Shown piece by piece: positions 7,575 to 16,536 of a stretch of DNA of 64,000 nucleotides. The notes beneath the pieces are model-generated. The model worked only from the letters and a program-made list of their open reading frames with translations. It searched no databases and was not told where the DNA came from. Numbering within the stretch: position 1 is the stretch's first letter; each line of letters starts with the position of its first letter. A program made the translations under genes and the position numbers. Origin of the DNA: Rhizobacter sp. GTDB taxonomy: Bacteria > Pseudomonadota > Gammaproteobacteria > Burkholderiales > Burkholderiaceae_C. The stretch is from NCBI GenBank assembly GCA_019635355.1, contig JAHBZQ010000001.1, positions 3,100,001 through 3,164,000 of the forward strand, read 5' to 3'.

Positions 7575-8102
7575 ATGCGCATGTCGTTTCCTCGCATTGC
7601 CGGCCCGCTGGCCGCCATCCTGCTCGCGGGCTGCAGTTCGCTGCAATCCAGCGACCATTTCCTCGGCTTCATCACCCCTTACCGCATCGAGGTCGTGCAG
7701 GGCAACGTGCTGACCCAGGAGCAGGTCGCGCTCGTCAAACCCGGCCAGACGCGCAGCCAGGTGCGCGACATCCTCGGCTCGCCGCTGCTCACCGACGTCT
7801 TCCACGCCGACCGCTGGGACTACGTCTTCACCATCCGCCGCCAGGGCGCCGAGCCGCAGCAGCGCAAGGTGGTCGCACTCTTCGAGGGCGAGAAGCTGAA
7901 GAGCCTCGACGCCCCCGACCTGCCCTCCGAGCGCGATTTCGTGTCGTCGATCGACACCGCGAAGACGCCGCGCAAGGCGCCCAAGCTCGCCCTGACGCCT
8001 GACGAGATCAAGGCCCTGCCGGTGCCGCCCAAGCCCGAGCCCGCCGCCTCGGCACCCGAAGGCCCGGCGCGCAGCTACCCGCCGCTGGAGCCCCGCACAT
8101 GA
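7575..8102 (+). CDS. bamE: Outer membrane assembly lipoprotein BamE
   Basis: Encodes 175 residues. The signal peptide MRMSFPRIAGPLAAILLAGC ends in a lipobox (LLAGC, Cys20), so the mature protein is a lipoprotein. The BamE/SmpA_OmlA core follows: YRIEVVQGNVLTQEQVALVK, PGQTRSQVRDILGSPLLTDVFHADRWDY and the strand-forming FTIRRQ. A long proline/alanine-rich tail (from about residue 125) exceeds the E. coli protein. BamE is a component of the BAM complex that folds outer-membrane proteins. The stop overlaps dapB by 4 bases (ATGA), so both are translated from one mRNA. Confidence 0.94.
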   Translation: MRMSFPRIAGPLAAILLAGCSSLQSSDHFLGFITPYRIEVVQGNVLTQEQVALVKPGQTRSQVRDILGSPLLTDVFHADRWDYVFTIRRQGAEPQQRKVVALFEGEKLKSLDAPDLPSERDFVSSIDTAKTPRKAPKLALTPDEIKALPVPPKPEPAASAPEGPARSYPPLEPRT

Positions 8103-8911
8103 GCACCTCCCCCCTGCGCATCGCGATTGCGGGCGCCTCCGGCCGCATGGGCCGCATGCTGATCGAGGCGGTGATGGCCGCTGACGACTGCCAGCTCGCC
8201 GGTGCGCTCGACGTGCCCGGCAGCCCCGCCCTGGGCCAAGACGCTGCCGGCTTCCTCGGCCGCACGAGCGGCGTGCACATCACGGCCGACCTGAAGAGCG
8301 GCCTCGCCAACGCCGAGGTGCTGATCGACTTCACCCGCCCCGAAGGCACGATGGCCCACCTGGCCGTGTGCCGCGAGCTCGGCGTGAAGCTCGTGATCGG
8401 CACCACCGGCCTCACCGACGCCCAGAAGGCCGAGATCGCCGCGCAGGCCAAGCACATCGCCATCGTGCAGTCGCCCAACATGAGCGTGGGCGTCAACGTG
8501 CTGATGCGCCTGCTCGACGTGGCCGCGCGTGCGCTGAGCGAGGGCTACGACATCGAGATCATCGAAGCCCACCACCGCCACAAGGTCGACGCGCCGAGTG
8601 GCACCGCGCTCGCGATGGGCGAAACCATCGCCGCGGCGCTCGGCAAGAACCTCAAGGACTGCGCTGTGTACGCCCGCGAAGGCGTGACCGGCGAGCGCGA
8701 CCCCTCGACCATCGGCTTCGCCACCATCCGCGGCGGCGACATCATCGGCGACCACACCGCCCTCTTCGCCGGCACCGGCGAGCGCATCGAGATCTCGCAC
8801 AAGAGCGGCAGCCGCGCCGGATATGCCCAGGGCAGCGTGCGCGCCGCGCGCTTCCTGCGCGACAAGGCCACAGGCCTCTTCACCATGAACGACGTGCTGG
8901 GGCTGCGCTGA
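8099..8911 (+). CDS. dapB: 4-hydroxy-tetrahydrodipicolinate reductase
   Basis: Encodes 270 residues. The N-terminal Rossmann domain starts IAIAGASGRMGRMLIEAV; the substrate domain carries the catalytic EAHHRHKVDAPSGTA motif and the substrate-binding HKSGSRAGYAQGS region, ending FTMNDVLGLR. DapB reduces the dipicolinate precursor in the lysine and meso-diaminopimelate pathway using NAD(P)H. Its start overlaps the bamE stop and its stop is 2 bases before the exbB-type gene, forming a tight bamE-dapB-exbB-exbD unit that is common in Burkholderiales although the four functions are unrelated. Confidence 0.97.
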   Translation: MSTSPLRIAIAGASGRMGRMLIEAVMAADDCQLAGALDVPGSPALGQDAAGFLGRTSGVHITADLKSGLANAEVLIDFTRPEGTMAHLAVCRELGVKLVIGTTGLTDAQKAEIAAQAKHIAIVQSPNMSVGVNVLMRLLDVAARALSEGYDIEIIEAHHRHKVDAPSGTALAMGETIAAALGKNLKDCAVYAREGVTGERDPSTIGFATIRGGDIIGDHTALFAGTGERIEISHKSGSRAGYAQGSVRAARFLRDKATGLFTMNDVLGLR

Positions 8912-8913
8912 AC

Positions 8914-9579
8914 ATGGGCGGCTTCGCACAGTTCTGGCAACAGGGCGACGCCATCACGCGCGGCGTGGCCGTGCTGCTGCTGCTGATGTCGATCAGCGCG
9001 TGGGTGCTCATCTTCTGGAAGGGCTGGGTGCTCGGCCGCGTGAAGCGCGACATCGCCCGCGCCGTGCCGGCCTTCTGGGGCGCCGCCTCGCTGGACGAAG
9101 GCGAAAAGCAGCTCGCCGTGTTCGACCGCGAAGGCGTGCTGCGCCCGCTGCTCGCCGCCGCCACCGCCTCGCACTCCGGCCAGACGCTCGAATCGCGCGG
9201 CCACCTGGCCTCGCAGCTCACGCGCCGCCTGCGCGATGCGCTGCACCGCGTGCTCACGCAGCTGCAGTTCGGCCAGGTGGTACTGGCCTCCATCGGCAGC
9301 ACCGCGCCCTTCATCGGCCTCTTCGGCACGGTCTGGGGCATCTACCACGCGCTGCTCAGCATCTCGGCCGCCGGCACGGTGACGATCGACCGCGTCTCGG
9401 GCCCGGTCGGTGAAGCGCTCGTGATGACGGCCGCCGGCCTCGCGGTCGCGATTCCCGCGGTGCTGGCCTACAACGTCTACAACAAGCGCGTCGCCGCCTG
9501 CGAAGCCGATCTCGAAGGCTTCGCCCACGACCTGCGCGAGCTGCTGGCCGAGCCCTCGGCCAACAAGACGGACGTCTGA
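8914..9579 (+). CDS. exbB: MotA/TolQ/ExbB proton-channel protein
   Basis: Encodes 221 residues with three membrane segments: one near residues 15-35, and two in the conserved C-terminal domain that starts FGQVVLASIGSTAPFIGLFGTVWGIYHALL and continues GPVGEALVMTAAGLAVAIPAVLAYNVY. This is the ExbB/TolQ proton channel module that, with ExbD, drives TonB or another periplasmic partner. A TonB gene is not present in the window. The gene follows dapB by 2 bases and precedes exbD by 3 bases. ExbB is preferred over TolQ because no tol or pal genes lie nearby. Confidence 0.9.
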   Translation: MGGFAQFWQQGDAITRGVAVLLLLMSISAWVLIFWKGWVLGRVKRDIARAVPAFWGAASLDEGEKQLAVFDREGVLRPLLAAATASHSGQTLESRGHLASQLTRRLRDALHRVLTQLQFGQVVLASIGSTAPFIGLFGTVWGIYHALLSISAAGTVTIDRVSGPVGEALVMTAAGLAVAIPAVLAYNVYNKRVAACEADLEGFAHDLRELLAEPSANKTDV

Positions 9580-9582
9580 GCC

Positions 9583-10017
<435 letters not shown>

Positions 10018-10045
10018 ACAGCCCCAGCGCGCCGTGCACTGACGC

Positions 10046-12520
10046 TCAGTGCAAGGTGACGTTCATCCGGCTCTCGCCCTTGAGCTTCATCGCCGACAGG
10101 CGCGTCGTCCAACCGGTGGACCACGAGATGAATTCGCTGCTCGGCAGCGGCCGGCTCATGTGGAAACCCTGCGCTTCGTCGCAGGCCTGCTCGCGCAGCA
10201 GCTGCCACACCTGCGCGTTCTCCACCCCCTCGGCCACCACGGTGAGACCCAGGCCGTGTGCGAGGTCGATGGTCGAGCGCACGATGCGTGCGTCGTTGGG
10301 GTCTTTCTCCATGCTCATCACGAACGAGCGGTCGATCTTGATCTCGTCGACCGGCAGGCGCTTCAGGTAGGCGAGCGAGGAATAGCCGGTGCCGAAGTCG
10401 TCGATCGACAGGCGGAAGCCCAGGCCCGAGAGGCGCTCCAGCGTGCTCATCGCACGCTGGGGGTCGTCCATGATCGCGCTCTCGGTGATCTCGAGGCAGA
10501 AGCCCTCGGCCGGCACGATGTGCTTGACGAGCAGGGCCTCGAACTTCTGCGGCAGCTCCACGTCGAGCAGGTCGCGCGTCGAGAGGTTGACCGAGATGGT
10601 GATGCGCAGGCCCGATTCGTTGAGCACGCGCCACATGCGTGCCGACTCCTCGAACACCCAGAGCGTGAGCGTGCGGATGAATCCCGTCTGCTCGGCGAAG
10701 GGAATGAACTGCATCGGCGGCACCAGGCCGCGCTGCGGATGCTGCCAGCGCAGCAGCGCCTCGGCCCCCACCACGTGGCCGGTGTCGAGCGCGAGCTTGG
10801 GTTGCAGGTACAGGCGCAGCTCGCGGTGGTCGACGGCGTGGCGCAGCTCGCCCAGCAGCGTGAGCGTCTGGCTGCTGGCGGCGTCGAAGGCCGGGTCGTA
10901 GAGCACCGGCCCGTCGTTGCGGCGCTTGGACTGGTACATCGCCACTTCGGCGCGGTTGAGCAGGCCGTCGGCGTCTTGCGCGTGGTGCGGCCACACCGCC
11001 ATGCCGAAGCTCGCGTTCATGTCGACGGTGTGATCTTCGAGCGTCATCACATCGCCAAACGCGGCATGCAGGCGCTGCGCCACCGAGCGGGTGTGCGCCA
11101 GGTCATCGGCCGGCTCCAGGTCGGCCAGCAGCACGGCGAACTCGTCGCCACCGAGGCGGGCCACGAGATCGCCGTTGCGCACGGCCTGCTGCGACAGGCG
11201 TTCGGCCACGCCCTTCAACATGAGGTCACCGAAGCGGTAGCCCAGCACGTCGTTGACGTGCTTGAAGCGGTCGAGGTCGAGCATCACCACCGCGACGGAG
11301 CGGCTGTCGGCCGCAGCCAGCGCCATCGCCTCCATCACCGCGTTGCGGAACTGCACGCGGTTGGGCAGGCCGGTGAGGCTGTCCCAGTAGGCGAGCTTGA
11401 GGATCTCTTCCTGCTGGCCGGCCACGTTGATGCGCATGCGCTCGAAGGCGTGGGCCAGGTCGCCGACCTCGTCGGTGCGGTGCTGGCCGCCGAGCGGGGT
11501 GGCGTAGTCGCCGGCGCCCAGGCGTTCGGCCGCGGCAGCCAGGCGGCGCAGCGGCGTCGTGACCCGGCGTGCCGTGAGCACGCTGCCGATGCCGAACACC
11601 AGCACGCCGAGCAGCGTGAGCGCGGCCAGGCCGAGCTGCAGCTGGCGGAACGGGGCCACGGCCTCGTCGACCGAGAGCATCAGCAAGGCCGAGACCGTGG
11701 GGCCGGGCACGTCGCCTTCGGTCAACGGCACGGCGCGGGTCTGGTATTCGCCGCTGGGCAGCACGACGCTGCCGGACTGGTCGCGGTCGACGCTCTGTTC
11801 CAGCCGCAAAAAGGCGTTGCGAGACTCCTGCGGCAGGGTCGAGAGCAGCAGCGTCCACGGTGCCTGCGGCGCGGGCCGCGCTTCGAGGATCACGTGCAGC
11901 GACGAATAGCCGAGCATTTCGTCGACCAACCGCTGGTCGACCGGGAAGCCCATCAGCACCCAGCCCACCGTGACCGGCGCACGCAGCGGCACCAGCACGA
12001 ACTGGAAGGGCCGGTTGTCGACCATCACCACGTCGCCCGCGGCCTTGCGATCGTGCAACTGGCCCAGGCGGTTCAACACGGGCTGCAACGAGCGCGCATC
12101 GGCATGGGCCGAGGCGCGCAGCTTGAAGTCGGTGTCGAGCAGTGCGGCCACGCTCGCGCCGATGCGCTCGCCGTGGTTGGCGAGCACCGAGCCGATGGTG
12201 GCCTCGTCACCACTAGACACGGCCGAGCGGAAGCCGTAGTCAGAGGCGAGCAGCGTCGCGCCCTCGGTGAGCTTGGCGGCGTTTTGCAGCAGCAGGCGCC
12301 GCAGCAGCCGCTCGCCCACTTCGAGATCGCCACCGATCGCGGCGCGAGCGTTGTGGTCGATGCTGGCGCGGATGGCGAGGAAGCTCAGGCCCTGCACCAC
12401 CAGCAGCAAGCCAAGGAACACGAACACGATGCGCGCGCTGAGCGACTTGCGCAGCCAGCGCCGCACCCGCGCGATCGGACCAGGGCGGGGCGACGGGGCG
12501 CTCATGCTCGTGTGGTTCAC
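10046..12520 (-). CDS. Membrane sensor GGDEF-EAL protein (c-di-GMP turnover)
   Basis: Encodes 824 residues: a membrane segment (about 30-50), a periplasmic sensor domain (53-290), a second membrane segment (297-316), HAMP (317-370), GGDEF (378-540) and EAL (about 565-810). The GGDEF motif is intact (LGGDEF, 457-461), as are the EAL signature (GAEALLRWQHP) and DDFGTGYSSLAYLKRLP, so both cyclase and phosphodiesterase activities are possible. The GTG at 12520 overlaps the TGA of the upstream cupredoxin-like gene (GTGA), arguing for that start; an ATG at 12505 is an alternative. The coupling suggests that the periplasmic cupredoxin and this sensor form one signalling pair. Confidence 0.93.
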   Translation of the reverse strand: MNHTSMSAPSPRPGPIARVRRWLRKSLSARIVFVFLGLLLVVQGLSFLAIRASIDHNARAAIGGDLEVGERLLRRLLLQNAAKLTEGATLLASDYGFRSAVSSGDEATIGSVLANHGERIGASVAALLDTDFKLRASAHADARSLQPVLNRLGQLHDRKAAGDVVMVDNRPFQFVLVPLRAPVTVGWVLMGFPVDQRLVDEMLGYSSLHVILEARPAPQAPWTLLLSTLPQESRNAFLRLEQSVDRDQSGSVVLPSGEYQTRAVPLTEGDVPGPTVSALLMLSVDEAVAPFRQLQLGLAALTLLGVLVFGIGSVLTARRVTTPLRRLAAAAERLGAGDYATPLGGQHRTDEVGDLAHAFERMRINVAGQQEEILKLAYWDSLTGLPNRVQFRNAVMEAMALAAADSRSVAVVMLDLDRFKHVNDVLGYRFGDLMLKGVAERLSQQAVRNGDLVARLGGDEFAVLLADLEPADDLAHTRSVAQRLHAAFGDVMTLEDHTVDMNASFGMAVWPHHAQDADGLLNRAEVAMYQSKRRNDGPVLYDPAFDAASSQTLTLLGELRHAVDHRELRLYLQPKLALDTGHVVGAEALLRWQHPQRGLVPPMQFIPFAEQTGFIRTLTLWVFEESARMWRVLNESGLRITISVNLSTRDLLDVELPQKFEALLVKHIVPAEGFCLEITESAIMDDPQRAMSTLERLSGLGFRLSIDDFGTGYSSLAYLKRLPVDEIKIDRSFVMSMEKDPNDARIVRSTIDLAHGLGLTVVAEGVENAQVWQLLREQACDEAQGFHMSRPLPSSEFISWSTGWTTRLSAMKLKGESRMNVTLH

Positions 12521-13122
12521 AGCGGCGCCGCCGGCAGGGTGAGCTGAGCGCGGGCATCGCCCCCGGCCACGGTGAAGGCGACGGGCGCCGGCTCCTTGCC
12601 CGCCGGCACCCCGGCGTGCCAGGCGCGCAGACGGTACTGACCGGGTGGCACGCCCTCGAGCTGCACCTGGCCCTGCGCATCGGTGCGCGCGAAATACGGC
12701 GTGTCGACCACCACCACCCAGGCCGCCATGCGGTCGTGGATGTTGCAGCCGAGCACGGCGGCACCCGGTTTGTCGAACACGATGGGCTTGGCCGGCACGC
12801 CGGCGTAGAGCTTCAGCTCGAAGGTCTTGGTCGGCGAGAACGAGTACACATGGTGGCGCACGGTGTCGAAGTTCGGGAAGTTCACCGGCGTGCCGACCGT
12901 CACCACCGTGAGGCTCGGGTTGAACTTGCGCTGCGCCTGCGCGATCTCGACCGTGGGCATGGGCTTGACCGGCGGGCGTGGGCCGGTCGCGTCGAGCATC
13001 ACCACCGCGTCCGCGAGCGCCCGCCCGCCTTCATCGGTCACGGCCACGTGGACCGCGGCATGGGCGAGCGCCGGCACCAGCACGCTGAACGCAAACACGA
13101 AGGCAAGGGGAAATCGGGGCAT
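12517..13122 (-). CDS. Exported cupredoxin-like protein with C-terminal carboxypeptidase-regulatory-like repeat
   Basis: Encodes 201 residues. The signal peptide MPRFPLAFVFAFSVLVPAL ends near AHA. The mature protein looks like a plastocyanin/methylamine-utilisation-type copper protein: possible ligands are His90 or His91 (VRHHVYSF), Cys126 and His129 (GCNIHDRM) and Met132, the classical type 1 copper set. A beta-sandwich (DAQGQVQLEGVPPGQYRLRAWH) at the end resembles carboxypeptidase-regulatory domains. Its stop overlaps the start of the GGDEF/EAL sensor gene, implying joint expression. The role is likely periplasmic redox or copper sensing; the partner is inferred from coupling only. Confidence 0.78.
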   Translation of the reverse strand: MPRFPLAFVFAFSVLVPALAHAAVHVAVTDEGGRALADAVVMLDATGPRPPVKPMPTVEIAQAQRKFNPSLTVVTVGTPVNFPNFDTVRHHVYSFSPTKTFELKLYAGVPAKPIVFDKPGAAVLGCNIHDRMAAWVVVVDTPYFARTDAQGQVQLEGVPPGQYRLRAWHAGVPAGKEPAPVAFTVAGGDARAQLTLPAAPL

Positions 13123-13275
13123 GGCGGCGCGTCGACAGCAGCGCCCGGCCGGTTGGTCGGGCTCCTCGGTGTATCGGCTTGCAACCGGGGGACTTGAAGA
13201 CGCGCGTGCCATCACACGCCGGGGCGTGCAGCAGTTCACGGCCATTTCCCAGGCCGTGCGTTGATGAGCGCTGGC

Positions 13276-14403
13276 TTACCTGGCTTCGGCTGTCTCGGGC
13301 TCGGTGATCGCCGCCGAGATCACGCCCCCGCCCAGGCAGACCTCGCCGTCGTAGACCACGGCTGACTGGCCGGGGGTCACGGCCCACTGCGGGCTGTCGA
13401 AGTGCAGCGTGAAGCCGCCCGCCGTCGGGGCGATGGTGCAGGGCGCATCGCTCTGCCGATAGCGGGTCTTGGCCGCCACCGGGCCGGCCTTCGGCGCTTG
13501 GCCGGCGACCCAGCTCAGGTCGTCGGCGACCAGGCCCGACGAGAGCAGCCACGGGTGGTCATGGCCCTGCACCACCGAGAGCGTGTTGCGCGCCATGTCC
13601 TTGCGCGCCACGAACCACGGCTCGTGCTCACTGCCACCCTTGGCCGCACCGCGCTCCTTCAGGCCGCCGATGCCGATGCCCTTGCGCTGGCCGAGCGTGT
13701 AGAAGGAGAGGCCCACGTGCTCGCCCACCTTGCGCCCGCGGTCGTCGAGGATGGGGCCGGGCTGGTTCGCCAGGTAGCGGTTGAGGAACTCGCGGAACGG
13801 CCGCTCGCCGATGAAGCAGATGCCGGTCGAATCCTTCTTCTTCGCATTGGGCAGGCCGATCTCGGCGGCGATGCGGCGCACCTCGGTCTTGGGCAGCTCG
13901 CCGACCGGGAACATCGTCTTGGAGAGCTGCGCCTGCGTCAGGCGGTGCAGGAAGTAGCTCTGGTCCTTCAGCGGGTCGAGGCCCTTCAGCAGCTGGAACT
14001 CGCCCTTCACCTCACGCACGCGGGCGTAGTGGCCTGTCGCGATCTTCCCGGCGCCGAGCCGCATCGCGTGGTCGAGGAAGGCCTTGAACTTGATCTCGGC
14101 GTTGCACAGCACGTCGGGGTTGGGCGTGCGGCCGGCCTGGTACTCGCGCAGGAATTCGGCGAAGACGCGGTCCTTGTACTCGGCGGCGAAATTCACGTGC
14201 TCGATCTCGATGCCAAGCACGTCGGCCACCGAGGCGGCGTCGAGGAAGTCCTGCCGTGACGAGCAGTACTCGTCGTCGTCATCGTCTTCCCAGTTCTTCA
14301 TGAAGATGCCGATGACCTCATGGCCCTGCTGTTTGAGCAGGTGCGCGCTCACCGCGGAATCGACACCGCCGCTCAAGCCCACGACCACACGCTCTTTCAC
14401 CAT
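13276..14403 (-). CDS. mnmA: tRNA 2-thiouridine(34) synthase MnmA
   Basis: Encodes 375 residues. The PP-loop GLSGGVDSAVSAHLL binds ATP; the catalytic cysteines are Cys100 (NPDVLCNAEIKF) and Cys196 (DSTGICFIGERPF). FYTLGQRKGIGIGG marks the central domain. MnmA thiolates U34 of the tRNAs for Lys, Glu and Gln, taking sulfur from the IscS/Tus relay. The gene stands alone here, with a stop 153 bases from the start of the cupredoxin gene. The start at 14403 is the first ATG and gives the usual MVKERVVVGLSGG N terminus. Confidence 0.96.
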   Translation of the reverse strand: MVKERVVVGLSGGVDSAVSAHLLKQQGHEVIGIFMKNWEDDDDDEYCSSRQDFLDAASVADVLGIEIEHVNFAAEYKDRVFAEFLREYQAGRTPNPDVLCNAEIKFKAFLDHAMRLGAGKIATGHYARVREVKGEFQLLKGLDPLKDQSYFLHRLTQAQLSKTMFPVGELPKTEVRRIAAEIGLPNAKKKDSTGICFIGERPFREFLNRYLANQPGPILDDRGRKVGEHVGLSFYTLGQRKGIGIGGLKERGAAKGGSEHEPWFVARKDMARNTLSVVQGHDHPWLLSSGLVADDLSWVAGQAPKAGPVAAKTRYRQSDAPCTIAPTAGGFTLHFDSPQWAVTPGQSAVVYDGEVCLGGGVISAAITEPETAEAR

Positions 14404-14475
14404 GGGGCGCGATTGTAGAAAGCGCGCCCCGGCGGCGCTGGCGCAAGGCCACTGAGAGCCTTCTCGCGCCGCCCC

Positions 14476-15453
14476 TCAGCGCGTGGCGTAGAAGGGCACG
14501 AACACCTCGTTGGCCTCGCGCCCCACGCTCTGCAGCCATTCGAGCGAGAAGCGCTCGCCGAGCCGGCGGATGACCGGCTGCAGCAGCGGCGGCGCCGGCT
14601 CGATGCGCAGGCCGTTGCGTCGCAGCTCCTGCGCCGATTCGGTGGCGGCCACGCGGCTGGCCGCCCAGCCGGCGGTTTCGGCGGCGCTGGCGGACTGGCG
14701 CACCGCCTGCCGCTGCGCGTCCGACAGCGCCGCATACGCGGCGGCGTTGGCGAAAGTGAGGTTCTTCGGGAACCAGGCGTTGATCTCGTAGAAGAACTTG
14801 AAGGCGCTCCAGACCTTGTTCTCCACGCCGGTCACGGCGGAGGTGATCATGGTGTCGATGCGGCCCTCGGCGAGCGCCTGGCCGACCTGGGACATCGGCA
14901 CGTCGACCGGCTCGGCGCCAAGCAGCTGGGCGATCCGCACGGTGGTGGCGTTGTAGGTGCGCATGCGGCTGCCGCGCAGGTCGTCGGCACTGCGCACCGG
15001 GCGGATCGTGTAGAGCCCCTGCGGTGGCCACGGCACGGCAAAGAGCGGCTTCAACCCACGCGCCTCGAAGTGGCGCTCGACCAGCGGCCGCTGGTGCTGC
15101 CACAGGCGCTGCGCGTCTTCGTAGCTGGCGACGACAAAGGGCACGGCGTCGGCGCCGGCGATGGGGATGTCCTGCGCCAAGCCGGTCATGATGACCTCGC
15201 CCGCCTGCACGCGGCCGGCGCGCACCGCGGCGGCGATCTGCGGCAGCGGCACGCCCTGGTTGTCGGGCTGCACCTCGATGCGCAGGCTGCCGGCGCTGGC
15301 GGCCTCCACGCTCCGCGCGAAACGCGCGACGTTCTGGCCCTGGAAGGAATCGGCCTTGTAGCCGGTGGGCAGCGTCCAGGTCGTCGTCGCGGCCTGGCTC
15401 ACGCGGGGCGCGAGCGTGGCGGCGGCGGTGAGCAGCAGGTGTCGGCGTCGCAT
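14476..15453 (-). CDS. TRAP-type solute-binding protein (DctP family)
   Basis: Encodes 325 residues. The arginine-rich signal peptide MRRRHLLLTAAATLAPRVSQ suggests export to the periplasm. The mature part matches DctP/TRAP binding proteins: FARSVEAASAGSLRIEVQPDNQ, IPIAGADAVPFVV, the ligand-contact segment LRGSRMRTYNATTVRIAQLLGAEPV and AEGRIDTMITSAVTGVENKVWSAFKFFYE. Such proteins capture organic acids for a DctQM permease. No permease genes lie nearby, so this is an orphan. An AGGAGG site 5 bases before the ATG at 15453 fixes the start, although the frame is open far upstream. Confidence 0.88.
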   Translation of the reverse strand: MRRRHLLLTAAATLAPRVSQAATTTWTLPTGYKADSFQGQNVARFARSVEAASAGSLRIEVQPDNQGVPLPQIAAAVRAGRVQAGEVIMTGLAQDIPIAGADAVPFVVASYEDAQRLWQHQRPLVERHFEARGLKPLFAVPWPPQGLYTIRPVRSADDLRGSRMRTYNATTVRIAQLLGAEPVDVPMSQVGQALAEGRIDTMITSAVTGVENKVWSAFKFFYEINAWFPKNLTFANAAAYAALSDAQRQAVRQSASAAETAGWAASRVAATESAQELRRNGLRIEPAPPLLQPVIRRLGERFSLEWLQSVGREANEVFVPFYATR

Positions 15454-15640
15454 GGGGCCTCCTGTCGTTCCGAGGTGCGCATGGTGAGGCGCGGCGCCCA
15501 TGTGGTGGATGGAAAGTTTTTCGGTCGCGGCATCGGAAAAATCGATGCCCTCGCGTGCCTCGTCGCGCGCGGTGTCGTGCAGATGACAGCCGCGGCGCAC
15601 GCGTTGGCCAAAGATCGCGGCGCCGGCCTTCGAGCCGGCA

Positions 15641-15789
15641 CACGTCTTCAGGGCGGGGCGGAATTCCCCACCGGCGGTATGCGGCGCAAGCCGCGAGCCC
15701 GCGAGCGCCTCGCTCTTCTCAGGGCGAGGGTCAGCAGACCTGGTGCGATGCCAGGGCCGACGGTCACAGTCCGGATGCAAGAAGATGTG
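15641..15789 (+). promoter_or_regulatory. FMN riboswitch (RFN element) upstream of ribB
   Basis: The RFN consensus is clear: GGCGGGGCGGAATTCCCCAC (15652-15671), CGGCGGTAT (15672-15680), GAGCCCGCGAGCG, then AGCAGACCTGGTGCGATGCC, GGGCCGACGGTCACAGTCC and GGATGCAAGAAGA. The closing P1 helix pairs 15641-15649 with 15781-15789 with one G-U pair. FMN binding should lower ribB expression. A 7-base hairpin TGAAACG/CGTTTCA (15847-15853 and 15877-15883) places the ribosome binding site GAGGAG in its loop right before the start codon and could take part in the switch. The remaining 15454-15640 shows no gene and must hold the promoter. Confidence 0.96.
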
Positions 15790-15882
15790 CCGACACATGG
15801 CTGCCCAGCCGGGCCACCGGCGTGGGCGTCGTGTGTCTGCGCGCCCTGAAACGTTTTTCGTCCACTCAACGAGGAGCGTTTC

Positions 15883-16527
15883 ATGTCTCAACCGACCTTC
15901 AACACCTTCCCCCATCGCCTGCGAACCGCGCTGCGTGCGCTCTATGCGGGCCGGCCCATTCTTCTGTTCGACGACGACGAGCGCGAGAACGAGGCCGACC
16001 TCATCGTCGCCGCCGAGCACATCACGCCCGAGGTGATGGCGATGTTCATCCGCGAGGGCAGCGGCATCGTTTGCCTGTGCCTGCCGCCCGATCGGCTGGC
16101 GCAGCTCGCGCTGCAGCCCATGGTGCCGTGCAACGAGAGCCGCTACGGCACGGCCTTCACCGTGTCGATCGAGGCGCGGCATGGCGTGGCCACCGGCGTG
16201 AGCGCGGCCGACCGCGTGACGACGATCCGCGCGGCGATCGCCGAGGGCGCGCAGCCGCACGATCTGGTGCGCCCGGGCCATGTGTTCCCGCTCTGCGCCC
16301 GACCGGGCGGCGTGCTGGAGCGCGAGGGCCACACCGAAGGTTCGGTCGACCTCATGCGCATGGCGGGCCTGAAGCCCGCCGCGGTGCTGTGCGAGCTGAT
16401 GAACCCCGACGGCACGATGGCGCGTGGCGACGAGGTGAGCCGCTTCGCACTCGCGCACGGCCTGCCCACGCTCACCATCGCCGAGATCGTGCACTGGCGG
16501 CGCCAGAGCGCGCCGGCGATGGCCTGA
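15883..16527 (+). CDS. ribB: 3,4-dihydroxy-2-butanone-4-phosphate synthase
   Basis: Encodes 214 residues. The catalytic and metal-binding motif DDDERENEADLIVAAEHITP is near the N terminus, with the GHTEGSVDLMRMAGL and ELMNPDGTMARGDEV motifs after it. RibB converts ribulose 5-phosphate to the four-carbon unit of riboflavin. It is a stand-alone enzyme without the GTP cyclohydrolase II domain found in fused RibBA, so a second fused or separate copy is expected elsewhere. The preceding FMN riboswitch marks it as the FMN-regulated copy. The ribosome binding site GAGGAG lies 6 bases before the ATG. Confidence 0.96.
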   Translation: MSQPTFNTFPHRLRTALRALYAGRPILLFDDDERENEADLIVAAEHITPEVMAMFIREGSGIVCLCLPPDRLAQLALQPMVPCNESRYGTAFTVSIEARHGVATGVSAADRVTTIRAAIAEGAQPHDLVRPGHVFPLCARPGGVLEREGHTEGSVDLMRMAGLKPAAVLCELMNPDGTMARGDEVSRFALAHGLPTLTIAEIVHWRRQSAPAMA

Positions 16528-16536
16528 GGCACCGGC

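Noticed and set aside
15454..16494. Open minus-strand frame extending the DctP protein to over 670 residues
   Set aside because: It runs through the FMN riboswitch and opposite ribB. The DctP start at 15453 has an AGGAGG site and a signal peptide.
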